From Neobacillus cucumis (lineage in GTDB: Bacteria > Bacillota > Bacilli > Bacillales_B > DSM-18226): a stretch of 64,000 nucleotides of DNA. The notes beneath the pieces are model-generated. The model was not told the DNA's origin, did not search any database, and was given only the letters and a program-made list of their open reading frames with translations. A program made the translations under genes and the position numbers. The stretch is from NCBI RefSeq assembly GCF_016107705.1, contig NZ_JAEHGC010000002.1, forward strand, positions 62,001 to 126,000. Reading direction: 5' to 3'. Below are positions 45,380 to 52,891 of the stretch, in pieces (the first letter of the stretch is position 1; each line of letters begins with the position of its first letter).

Positions 45380-45685
45380 GTGTATCATTATGGGAATTAT
45401 TCAATTCCGCAGGTTCAGTACGACTATAATCCATATGTACAACAGAATCCATATGTACAACAGAATCAATATGACCATGATCGACAACTTCCGCAAATAT
45501 CGCAGTTGCTTCAATTACCCCAATGGCAGCAGCTGGAACGCAGATTGAATCAACTAGAAAGGCAAAATGATCGGCAGGATCGTGAAATTGATCAGCTTCA
45601 ACGCCGACTTCAACGGGTAAACCAGCGGCTTCGGGTGGTAGAAAACAGGTTACATGTACCATTTACTTCACATGATGAATTTTAA
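45380..45685 (+). CDS. Gln/Arg-rich coiled-coil protein, possible spore coat-type
   Basis: A 101-aa protein with GTG start nine bases after AAAAAGGAGAG. The N-terminal part is Tyr/Gln/Pro-rich, with a tandem PYVQQN hexapeptide coded by an exact 18-bp direct repeat; the C-terminal half (about 50-95) is a Gln/Arg/Leu coiled coil (LERRLNQLERQNDRQDREID). Similar compositions occur in small spore coat proteins of bacilli, but I cannot assign a family. Monocistronic, with its own terminator. Confidence 0.65.
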   Translation: MYHYGNYSIPQVQYDYNPYVQQNPYVQQNQYDHDRQLPQISQLLQLPQWQQLERRLNQLERQNDRQDREIDQLQRRLQRVNQRLRVVENRLHVPFTSHDEF

Positions 45686-45693
45686 GGAAAAGC

Positions 45694-45726
45694 AAAGGAA
45701 CTGGGGAAATTCCCAGTTCCTTTATT
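45694..45726 (+). terminator. Terminator of the 101-aa gene
   Basis: AAAGGAACTGGG / CCCAGTTCCTTT arms with a six-base loop, eight bases after the stop. Confidence 0.85.
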
Positions 45727-45750
45727 GAAGTTAGTTGAAGAGTTTTTACT

Positions 45751-46006
45751 GAAGGCCAAAACTAGCGTGGCCCCCCAAGAAATGACCTTCATAAAGTCGA
45801 TGAAGACCAAAACTAGCGAGGAACCGCAAAGAAATGACCTTCATAAGGTTGATGAAGGCCAAAACTAGCGAGGCCCCCCAAAGAAATGACCTTCATAAGG
45901 TCGATGATGGCCAAAACTAGCGAGGCCCCCAAAAGAAATGACCTTCATAAGGTCGATGTAAGCCAAAACTAGCGTAGCCCCCAAGAAACGGCCTTCGGAT
46001 GCTAGC
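45751..46006. repeat. 52-bp tandem repeat array A, five units
   Basis: Units begin at 45751, 45802, 45854, 45906 and 45958 (51, 52, 52, 52 bp; last unit partial/diverged). Each has GAAGGCC near its start and GACCTTC at positions 35-41, so each can fold into a hairpin; neighbouring units can also pair (CCTTCAT with ATGAAGG). No ORF. It fills the 343-bp gap between the coiled-coil gene and the 3' end of paaI, and shares its architecture with array B at 59851. Confidence 0.9.
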
Positions 46007-46028
46007 AAAAACAAATCAAAATAAAGCC

Positions 46029-46478
46029 CTAATCCTCATTTCCAACAAAAGCCTGACTTTTACGATATACCATTGCTTCCATTGTAGCAATTAGCTCCTT
46101 GCCACTATAAACACGAATAGTATACCAGCCAAGTTTATGATTTTTCTTAATTTCCTCAGCAGTTGCTGTGAGTGTTTCCCCTAATTTTCCTGCAGAAATG
46201 AAGTTTACATTGGTTGTCACACCCACTGCTGTTTTTCCATATGAGTTACTGGCTGCGGCAAATACATAATCAGCAAGAGAAAAAATAACTCCTCCATGAA
46301 CAGTTCCGTGGGCATTTAACATTTTTTCGTCTGGGGTTAATTCAGCGGCTGCTGTACCAAGTCCAAGTTTTGTCAGTTTCATGCCAAGGAATCGGCCATA
46401 AGGTTCATTTTTCATTAGGTCCACAATCTGTTCATAATGTTTTTCGTGAATCGCTTTTTCTTCGAGATGAGTAATCAT
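46029..46478 (-). CDS. paaI: PaaI-type thioesterase
   Basis: A 149-aa hotdog-fold thioesterase with NAHGTVHGGVIFSLADYVFAAASNS, including the HGG and Asp regions of the PaaI active site. It releases CoA from stalled phenylacetyl-CoA ring-hydroxylation intermediates, protecting the CoA pool. GGGAGGA precedes the ATG. Divergent from paaK; a 19-bp palindrome lies 31 bp upstream of its start. Confidence 0.88.
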   Translation of the reverse strand: MITHLEEKAIHEKHYEQIVDLMKNEPYGRFLGMKLTKLGLGTAAAELTPDEKMLNAHGTVHGGVIFSLADYVFAAASNSYGKTAVGVTTNVNFISAGKLGETLTATAEEIKKNHKLGWYTIRVYSGKELIATMEAMVYRKSQAFVGNED

Positions 46479-46508
46479 AGAATCCTCCCTATATTTAATT
46501 AGTTAATG

Positions 46509-46527
46509 AAACGTTTTTAAAACGTTT
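46509..46527. promoter_or_regulatory. Perfect palindrome in the paaI-paaK intergenic region
   Basis: AAACGTTTTTAAAACGTTT is a perfect odd-centred dyad close to the paaI start. The ACGTT core also occurs in the dyad at the paaA promoter. The remaining 339-bp gap 46479-46817 holds the paaK promoter. Confidence 0.5.
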
Positions 46528-46703
46528 GGTGTTATAGATGAAATATATCATTTTAATAGAGTAGTATCAATTTAAAAATGAACAAAATGGGAATGATTTT
46601 CAGTGGAAAAAGTGATTTTTTTCGCCGAAAATGCTGTTTTTTAACGGATTTAAAGGATGAAATAAATATTTTTACATAAAATTAAAATTTTCAGTTATTA
46701 ATA

Positions 46704-46732
46704 TTGACACGGTGTTAATATGGTATTAATCT
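46704..46732 (+). promoter_or_regulatory. Promoter of paaK
   Basis: TTGACA (46704-46709), 17-bp spacer, TAATCT (46727-46732). A CGTATAAAT motif shared with the paaX leader lies downstream at 46761-46769. Confidence 0.55.
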
Positions 46733-46817
46733 ATAACTATGTTACATTAATTTTAATTACCGTATAAATTGTGTTATCTAAAAATTTGATGATGAGGAAA
46801 GTAAGGGGGATTATAGT

Positions 46818-48146
46818 ATGTACAATCCGGAAGTTGAAACAATGAGTCGTTCGGAAATGAAAGCGTTACAATTCCTTCGACTTAAACAAACCATAAAAAG
46901 GGTTTATGAAAATGTACCTTTTTATAAAGAAAAATTTGATGAATTAGGAATCACACCAGATGATATCCAATCACTAGAAGATGTAAGATTGCTTCCTTTT
47001 ACGAAGAAAAAAGATTTACGTGATCAATATCCATTTGGATTGTTTGCCGTCCCGATGGAAGAAGTAAATCGAATCCATGGTTCATCAGGAACAAGCGGTA
47101 AACCAACAGTCGTAGGATATACCAAAAATGATATTAGCAATTGGGCTTCAATCGTAGCACGCGCCATCGTAACAGCGGGGGGAAGAAAGTCAGATATTTT
47201 TCACAACGCTTACGGGTATGGACTATTTACAGGAGGACTTGGCCTTCATCACGGTGCCGAAGAGCTGGGAGTGGCAGTAGTTCCTATTTCTGGTGGGAAT
47301 ACTGAAAGACAAATAACTGTTATTGAGGATTTTAAACCAAGAGGAATTTGTGGAACCCCTTCTTATATTTTAAATATTGTAGAACAAATGGAACATATGG
47401 GATTAGATCCGCGTGAAACTAGCTTGGAATATGGAATTTTTGGTGCTGAACCATGGACAGAGGAAATGCGCACAACACTTGAGAATAAGTTGGATATTAA
47501 AGCAATTGATATTTACGGTTTAAGTGAAGTGATGGGGCCGGGTGTAGCGATTGAGTGTTATGAAGCGCAAAATGGTCTGCATATTGCGGATGATCATTTC
47601 TTAGTGGAAGTTTTAAATCCTGAAACATTAGAACCAGTCGAAGATGGTCAAGATGGAGAACTTGTGTTTACCAGTTTGACAAAGGAAGCGCTGCCAATTA
47701 TTCGTTACCGAACAGGAGACATTGCTTCGATTACTCATGAAAAATGTAAATGCGGAAGAACGCATACGCGTATGTCCCGTTTAAAAGGACGGACGGATGA
47801 CATGCTGATTATCCGCGGCGTAAATGTTTTCCCTTCAGAGATTGAACGTGTACTTTTACAAATTGAAGGACTTTTCCCAAATTACCAAATTCACTTGATT
47901 AAAAAGGGAAGTTTGGACAGTGTGGAACTTCATGTGGAAATTGAAAAGCATCTTTATCAAGAAGTCGGTGAAGACTTAGGACATACAGCCATTCAAGCAT
48001 TAAAACGTACAATCCAGCATCAAATGAAATCAACTTGTTTAGTAACAATGGATACGATTATTAATAAACCTGGAAGCCTTCCTCGATCCGATGGGAAAGC
48101 GAAGAGGATTGTAGATAAAAGGAATGCAACTCCCGTAACCAATTAA
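46818..48146 (+). CDS. paaK: Phenylacetate-CoA ligase
   Basis: A 442-aa AMP-forming ligase of the expected PaaK length. P-loop-like SSGTSGKPTVVGYT, IYGLSEVMGPGVA and the C-terminal LKGRTDDMLIIRGVNVFPSEIE hinge region are present. It activates phenylacetate to phenylacetyl-CoA for the PaaABC epoxidase. AAGGGGGA precedes the ATG. It appears to be transcribed separately from paaA, with a stem-loop between. Confidence 0.95.
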   Translation: MYNPEVETMSRSEMKALQFLRLKQTIKRVYENVPFYKEKFDELGITPDDIQSLEDVRLLPFTKKKDLRDQYPFGLFAVPMEEVNRIHGSSGTSGKPTVVGYTKNDISNWASIVARAIVTAGGRKSDIFHNAYGYGLFTGGLGLHHGAEELGVAVVPISGGNTERQITVIEDFKPRGICGTPSYILNIVEQMEHMGLDPRETSLEYGIFGAEPWTEEMRTTLENKLDIKAIDIYGLSEVMGPGVAIECYEAQNGLHIADDHFLVEVLNPETLEPVEDGQDGELVFTSLTKEALPIIRYRTGDIASITHEKCKCGRTHTRMSRLKGRTDDMLIIRGVNVFPSEIERVLLQIEGLFPNYQIHLIKKGSLDSVELHVEIEKHLYQEVGEDLGHTAIQALKRTIQHQMKSTCLVTMDTIINKPGSLPRSDGKAKRIVDKRNATPVTN

Positions 48147-48178
48147 GTTGATATATAGTAAATTTGTAATCGCTTAAT

Positions 48179-48220
48179 CTATGCTTGCATCTTCTTTATT
48201 TCCAGGGATTGCAAGCGTAG
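48179..48220 (+). terminator. Stem-loop between paaK and paaA
   Basis: CTATGCTTGCA / TGCAAGCGTAG arms (one wobble) with a 20-nt loop and no T run. May act as a weak terminator or RNA-processing signal. Confidence 0.4.
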
Positions 48221-48262
48221 GTTAATTCGAAAGTTATTCACTATTAAAATAGTAGAATTTTC

Positions 48263-48291
48263 TTGATTTTTATATAACATTAAAATATAAT
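48263..48291 (+). promoter_or_regulatory. Promoter of the paaABCD operon
   Basis: TTGATT (48263-48268), 17-bp spacer, consensus TATAAT (48286-48291). Confidence 0.7.
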
Positions 48292-48310
48292 AACGTTAAA
48301 TAGACGTTAT
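48290..48310. promoter_or_regulatory. Operator dyad at the paaA promoter
   Basis: ATAACGT-TAAATAG-ACGTTAT, perfect 7-bp arms, overlaps the end of the -10 box and the predicted +1, a classic repressor position. PaaX or another paa regulator is the likely ligand. Confidence 0.6.
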
Positions 48311-48331
48311 ATAATGAAAGGTGGTATAAAC

Positions 48332-49288
48332 GTGAGCATCCTTGAAAAAGATTTAAATGAACAAGCACAATTAGAAAAATTTATTGCTCGAATTGAAGCG
48401 GGCGACAAAATTGAAGCAGATGACTGGATGCCGGAGGAATACCGGATTGCATTAATAAAATTAATTTCACAGCACGGAATCAGTGAAATTATGGGCGCAC
48501 TGCCTGAAAAGGAATGGGTGCCAAAAGCACCATCACTTAGAAGAAAATTAGGAATTATGGCCAAGGTTCAGGATGAAATGGGACATGGACAGCTCCTTCT
48601 TCGTGTAGCAGAGGATTTATTAAAGCCTTATGGAAAAGATCGCGGCGATTTAATGCAGGACCTCTTTAATGGAGATTTAAAGTTTCATAATGTGTTCCAT
48701 ATGGCAACAAAAACATGGGCTGATGCCGGAATGATTGGATGGCTTGTTGATGGTGCTGCGATTATCACGCAAACAAACATGCTTGGTGCTTCTTACGGTC
48801 CATATGCACGAGCATTGCAGCGGATTTGCGCAGAGGAAGTGTTCCACGCACAGCATGGGGAAGCGATTATCATGGCACTTGCAGAAGGAACAGACGAACA
48901 AAAACAAATGATTCAAGAAGCATTAAATGACTGGTGGGAAGCGCTTCTTATGTTCTTCGGACCAGCAAGCAGTTCAACGACAGGTACAAGTAAGCAGGAT
49001 GTAACGATTAAGTATAAAATTCGTACAAGTACAAACGAAGAATTACGACAAAGCTTCTTTACTAAGTACATTCCGCGAATTTTATCATTAGGCTTAACGA
49101 TTCCGGATCCAACTCTTCATTTTGACGAAGAGCAGCAGCTTTGGGTTTACCAGCAGCCTGATTGGAATAAATTTAAGCAAATTATTAAAAATAATGGTCC
49201 ACGCTCACAAGCACGTTTGAACTTGCGGAGAGTTTCTTATGAAAACAACGCATGGGTACGCGATGCTCTAAGTGCGGCAGTAAACTAA
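48332..49288 (+). CDS. paaA: Phenylacetyl-CoA epoxidase subunit A
   Basis: A 318-aa catalytic di-iron subunit. The iron-ligand motifs DEMGH (with Glu and His) and EEVFHAQHGE are intact. With PaaC and PaaB it forms ring-1,2-epoxyphenylacetyl-CoA. GTG 48332 has AAAGGTGG eight bases upstream and is preferred over the ATG at 48314, which overlaps that site. First gene of a long plus-strand operon. Confidence 0.95.
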   Translation: MSILEKDLNEQAQLEKFIARIEAGDKIEADDWMPEEYRIALIKLISQHGISEIMGALPEKEWVPKAPSLRRKLGIMAKVQDEMGHGQLLLRVAEDLLKPYGKDRGDLMQDLFNGDLKFHNVFHMATKTWADAGMIGWLVDGAAIITQTNMLGASYGPYARALQRICAEEVFHAQHGEAIIMALAEGTDEQKQMIQEALNDWWEALLMFFGPASSSTTGTSKQDVTIKYKIRTSTNEELRQSFFTKYIPRILSLGLTIPDPTLHFDEEQQLWVYQQPDWNKFKQIIKNNGPRSQARLNLRRVSYENNAWVRDALSAAVN

Positions 49289-49306
49289 GGAAAGGGGAAG
49301 GGAAAA

Positions 49307-49657
49307 ATGGAGCAAAAGAAAACATTTTATCAGGAATTTGAAGTCTTCAGTAAGCGGACACCTTCTTCACCCTTTCAGCACCAATTTAGTTTGTTAGCGC
49401 CAAATGCTGAAATGGCGATGGTAATGGCTCAAGAAAACTTTATGCGACGCGACCCAGTGGCAGATATTTGGGTCGTGAACCGTGAACATATCCGTGGAAT
49501 GTCAAAGGAAGAAAAGCTTACATTACAAAGATTAGATAATAAAGATTACCGTACAACGAAGGGCTACGGTTACTTAAAGAAAAAATGGCGTCATTATGAA
49601 CAACAAATGTTGGATGAAAAAGAAATTCTTTCATGGGCAGGAGGGGACAAGAAATGA
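49307..49657 (+). CDS. paaB: Phenylacetyl-CoA epoxidase subunit B
   Basis: A 116-aa structural bridging subunit with EFEVFSKRTPSSPFQHQFSLLAPNAEMAMVMAQENFMRR, diagnostic of PaaB. It overlaps the paaC start by four bases. Follows paaA by 18 bp. Confidence 0.93.
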   Translation: MEQKKTFYQEFEVFSKRTPSSPFQHQFSLLAPNAEMAMVMAQENFMRRDPVADIWVVNREHIRGMSKEEKLTLQRLDNKDYRTTKGYGYLKKKWRHYEQQMLDEKEILSWAGGDKK

Positions 49658-50466
49658 CAGAACAAAATGTAACCATCACTCCTGAACTAAAGGAATCAGT
49701 GGTAAATTTATTATTTCAACTTGCAGACGACGACTTCTTTTATTCGTATCGTGGTTCTGAATGGCTTGGGCTTGCACCCCATATTGAAGAGGATGTTGCT
49801 TCTTCCTCTATAAGTCAAGACAGCATGGGGCATGCTGCGATGTTCTATCAATTATTAGAAGAAATCGGAATCGGGAACGCAGATGCACTCGCCCATTTGC
49901 GACCTGCTAATGAAAGAAAGAATAGTATTTTAGTAGAAAAACCAAATGGCGAAGGCTATTACATGGAAGTTCCGAAATATGATTGGGCCTACGCTGTAGT
50001 TCGTAATTATTTCTACACAGCAGCAAAGAAAGTGAAAATTGATTCTTTGAAAAATAGTTCCTATGAGCCGCTGGCCAAAGTTGCTATTAAAGTAAATATG
50101 GAATTGTACTATCATTTGCTTCACTGGAAAACATGGTTTGTTCAACTTCTAAATTCTACAGAGGAAGCGAAGCAAAGAATGGAAGCCGCAATTGAACAAG
50201 TCATCAATGATTTTGGCGATGTCTTTTCACTTGGTGGGGATGGAGAAAAAATCGTTGAATTAGGTTTAATTGAAAAAAGCGATGTGCTAATCCAACGCTG
50301 GAAACAACAATTGGCTCCAGTCCTTCAGTCTGTAGGCTTAACGATTCCAGATATTCCGGCTAACTCAGAAAGAAACGGCCGTAACTTAGAACATACAGAA
50401 GATTTAGTGTCAGCAATCGAGACACTTTCAGAGGTTTATCGTTTAGATACAGCTGCATCCTGGTAA
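49654..50466 (+). CDS. paaC: Phenylacetyl-CoA epoxidase subunit C
   Basis: A 270-aa helical ferritin-like structural partner of PaaA. DDDFFYSYRGSEWLGLAPHIEEDVASSSISQDSMGHA is typical; the helical metal positions are degenerate compared with PaaA, as known for this non-catalytic subunit. ATG 49654 overlaps the paaB stop (ATGA) and has AGGAGGGG upstream; an in-frame start at 49633 is upstream of that site. Confidence 0.93.
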   Translation: MTEQNVTITPELKESVVNLLFQLADDDFFYSYRGSEWLGLAPHIEEDVASSSISQDSMGHAAMFYQLLEEIGIGNADALAHLRPANERKNSILVEKPNGEGYYMEVPKYDWAYAVVRNYFYTAAKKVKIDSLKNSSYEPLAKVAIKVNMELYYHLLHWKTWFVQLLNSTEEAKQRMEAAIEQVINDFGDVFSLGGDGEKIVELGLIEKSDVLIQRWKQQLAPVLQSVGLTIPDIPANSERNGRNLEHTEDLVSAIETLSEVYRLDTAASW

Positions 50467-50492
50467 TGTAAACATAGAAAAGAGGTGTGATC

Positions 50493-50993
50493 ATGCAAAT
50501 GTCTATAAAATCACTGGAAAAGCAGGTATTAGATGTATTAAATGATGTTAAAGATCCTGAAATCGATACAGTGAGTATTATTGACCTGGGTATGGTAGAG
50601 GAAGTAATGGCAGAAAACGGAGTGGTTGAGATAAAAATCCTGCCGACCTTTTTAGGATGTCCGGCCCTTAGCATTATCCAAAAGAATATCGAAAATGCCG
50701 TGAAGGCCATTGAGGATGTAGAGAAGGTTAAGGTGGAATTTATCAACCATCCGCCATGGACGTCAGATCGGATATCTGAAAAAGGCAGAAATGGGCTTAA
50801 AGCATTCGGAATTGCTCCTCCACCTCGTTTAATGGACAGTGATGGATCGTGGCATGTTGATTGCCCGTTTTGCGGTTCTACCTATGTGACCATGGATAAC
50901 ATCTTTGGGCCGACAGCTTGCAGAAGTATTTTATACTGTAAAAATTGTAAAAACCCATTTGAAGCAATGAAACCGATCTCAACTTTAATGTGA
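50493..50993 (+). CDS. paaD: PaaD, Fe-S/metal maturation factor
   Basis: A 166-aa protein with an N-terminal MIP18/DUF59 domain (VLNDVKDPEIDTVSIIDLGMVEEV) and a C-terminal zinc-ribbon-like region with two pairs of cysteines (CPFCG and YCKNCKNP). PaaD is needed to assemble the epoxidase metal centre or its reductase. ATG 50493 follows AGAGGTG. The usual next gene, paaE, is absent. Confidence 0.9.
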   Translation: MQMSIKSLEKQVLDVLNDVKDPEIDTVSIIDLGMVEEVMAENGVVEIKILPTFLGCPALSIIQKNIENAVKAIEDVEKVKVEFINHPPWTSDRISEKGRNGLKAFGIAPPPRLMDSDGSWHVDCPFCGSTYVTMDNIFGPTACRSILYCKNCKNPFEAMKPISTLM

Positions 50994-51019
50994 ATAAATG
51001 AATGTGAGGAGAATAGACC

Positions 51020-51322
51020 ATGGCAAAACTAATTGCTCTCTACAAACAACCCGAAGATAAGGCTGCATTTGATGAACATTATAATAATGTGCACGTACCG
51101 ATTACGGAAAAAATTCCAGGACTGCGCGAAATCAAAGTAACAAGATTTACCGGAACGCCAATGGGCGGAGAGCCTCCTTATTATTTAATGTGTGAAATGC
51201 GTTATGACAGCCATGAGGATTTACAAAAAGGCTTACGTTCGGAAGAAGGAAAGGCTTCAGGAAAAGACTTAATGAAATTTGCTGGTAAGCTGGTTACTTT
51301 GGTAATCGGGGAAGACGATTAA
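51020..51322 (+). CDS. EthD family small protein in the paa operon
   Basis: A 100-aa dimeric alpha/beta-barrel (ferredoxin-like) protein: FDEHYNNVHVPITEKIPGL and the following RFTGTPMGGEPPYY match the EthD family. Its function is unknown; relatives occur in oxygenase operons. It occupies the slot where paaE is found in enteric bacteria but has no flavin or Fe-S motif, so cannot be the reductase itself. GAGGAGA precedes the ATG; its stop overlaps the next start (TAATG). Confidence 0.85.
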   Translation: MAKLIALYKQPEDKAAFDEHYNNVHVPITEKIPGLREIKVTRFTGTPMGGEPPYYLMCEMRYDSHEDLQKGLRSEEGKASGKDLMKFAGKLVTLVIGEDD

Positions 51323-52098
51323 TGAAAGCGTATAAATTTATTGAAGCAACACAAAAAGAAGGGGTAGCGCTTATTGAGCTAAATAGACCAGCTCAATATA
51401 ATGCCTTGAATCGAACAATGGTACACGAAATTGTTGATGCGATGGAAACTTTCGACGGGGATGTGAAAGTTCAGGTTATCGTGATCACGGGGAAAGGACG
51501 GGCGTTTTCAGCAGGTGCAGATATTGATGAAATGGCAGGGGATGATCCAGTTCGACTGGAGCTATTAAATCAATTTGCCGAGTGGGACCGTCTATCCTTA
51601 ATCAAAAAGCCCATCATTGGTGCGGTAAAAGGCTTTGTTTTTGGCGGGGGATTTGAGTTGGCACTGAGCTGTGATTTATTAATTGCAGCCAGCGGTACGG
51701 AATTTTCATTCCCGGAAGTGAACCTTGGGGTTATGCCGGGAGCGGGTGGCACCCAGCGCTTAACAAAAATTGTCGGCAGAACGAAAGCGTTGGAATGGTT
51801 ATGGAACGGCACTCGAATTTCAACAGAAAGTGCCCTTCAGCACGGATTAATTAATCGAGTTGTCTATCCTGAGTTATTAATGGAAGAAACGATGAAAACA
51901 GCTAGATTTATTGCAAACCAAGCACCGCTTTCAATTCGTTTCATTAAAGATGCGGTCAATAAAGCGGTGGATTATTCTCTTTATGAAGGAATGCAATATG
52001 AACGGAAAAATTTCTATTTATTATTTGCTTCCGAAGATCAAAAAGAAGGTATGAACGCTTTTATTGAAAAGCGGAAGCCGGAATTTAAAGGGAGATAG
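51322..52098 (+). CDS. paaF: Enoyl-CoA hydratase/isomerase PaaF-type
   Basis: A 258-aa crotonase with GKGRAFSAGADIDEMAGDD, the oxyanion region GFVFGGGFELALSCD and VMPGAGGTQRL. By context it probably hydrates 2,3-dehydroadipyl-CoA to 3-hydroxyadipyl-CoA. Assignment between PaaF and PaaG roles rests on order and motifs and could be swapped. It overlaps the previous gene by one base. Confidence 0.8.
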   Translation: MKAYKFIEATQKEGVALIELNRPAQYNALNRTMVHEIVDAMETFDGDVKVQVIVITGKGRAFSAGADIDEMAGDDPVRLELLNQFAEWDRLSLIKKPIIGAVKGFVFGGGFELALSCDLLIAASGTEFSFPEVNLGVMPGAGGTQRLTKIVGRTKALEWLWNGTRISTESALQHGLINRVVYPELLMEETMKTARFIANQAPLSIRFIKDAVNKAVDYSLYEGMQYERKNFYLLFASEDQKEGMNAFIEKRKPEFKGR

Positions 52099-52102
52099 CC
52101 AT

Positions 52103-52876
52103 ATGTACGAAACGATTTTGTATTCTGTTGAAAACGGTGTGGCCTGGATTACATTAAATCGGCCTACTACTTTAAATGCGTTCGTGGCTCAAATGAATAG
52201 AGAAATTACGAAAGCCATTAAAACAGCTTCTACAGCTGAAGAGGTCCGCTGCATCGTGATTACCGGTGAAGGACGTGGTTTTTGCTCCGGTCAAGACCTG
52301 TCAGAAGTAGATGAAAATATGGATCATGGGCAGGTATTAAGGGAGAAATACGGGCCGATGATCAAGCAAATTTATCAATGTGAGAAACCGATTATAGCGG
52401 CTGTCAACGGGATTGCTGCCGGTGCAGGTTTTAGCCTTGCACTAGCCTGTGATTTTCGTATTCTTTCAGAACGCGCAAGCTTCCTAAATGCTTTTATTCA
52501 CATTGGTTTAATTCCGGATTCAGGTAATAGTTACTTCCTTACTAGATTAGTAGGAGAAGCAAAAGCATTGGAAATTTCAATTTTAGGTGAAAAAATCCCT
52601 GCGGACCAAGCGCTTGCATTGGGGCTGGCGACTAAGGTGGTATCTACTGATAACTGGGATACTGAAGTCACCCAATTTGCAGAGCGAATTGCGGCATTAC
52701 CAACAAAAGCAATTGGATTAATCAAACGCACAATTAAATCAGCAGGTGAAAAATCCTTTACTGACTACTTAGAAGAAGAGGCACAGGCACAAAGAATTGC
52801 CGGCCTAACGAAAGATGCCCGTGAAGGCGTGCAGGCATTTATGGAAAAAAGAAAACCAACCTTTATCGGCAAATAA
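52103..52876 (+). CDS. paaG: Enoyl-CoA isomerase PaaG-type
   Basis: A 257-aa crotonase. It has GEGRGFCSGQDLSEVD, NGIAAGAGFSLALACDFRI and the motif HIGLIPDSGNSYFLTRLVG with Asp (not the Glu typical of hydratases) in the active site, the mark of PaaG, the ring 1,2-epoxyphenylacetyl-CoA isomerase yielding oxepin-CoA. ATG 52103 follows AAAGGGAGA; an in-frame ATG at 52064 lies in paaF. Confidence 0.9.
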   Translation: MYETILYSVENGVAWITLNRPTTLNAFVAQMNREITKAIKTASTAEEVRCIVITGEGRGFCSGQDLSEVDENMDHGQVLREKYGPMIKQIYQCEKPIIAAVNGIAAGAGFSLALACDFRILSERASFLNAFIHIGLIPDSGNSYFLTRLVGEAKALEISILGEKIPADQALALGLATKVVSTDNWDTEVTQFAERIAALPTKAIGLIKRTIKSAGEKSFTDYLEEEAQAQRIAGLTKDAREGVQAFMEKRKPTFIGK

Positions 52877-52891
52877 GAGGAGGATCAACTC

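Noticed and set aside
45751..46006. CRISPR array
   Set aside because: Units are contiguous with no unique spacers and no cas genes are nearby; the same applies to 59851-60145.
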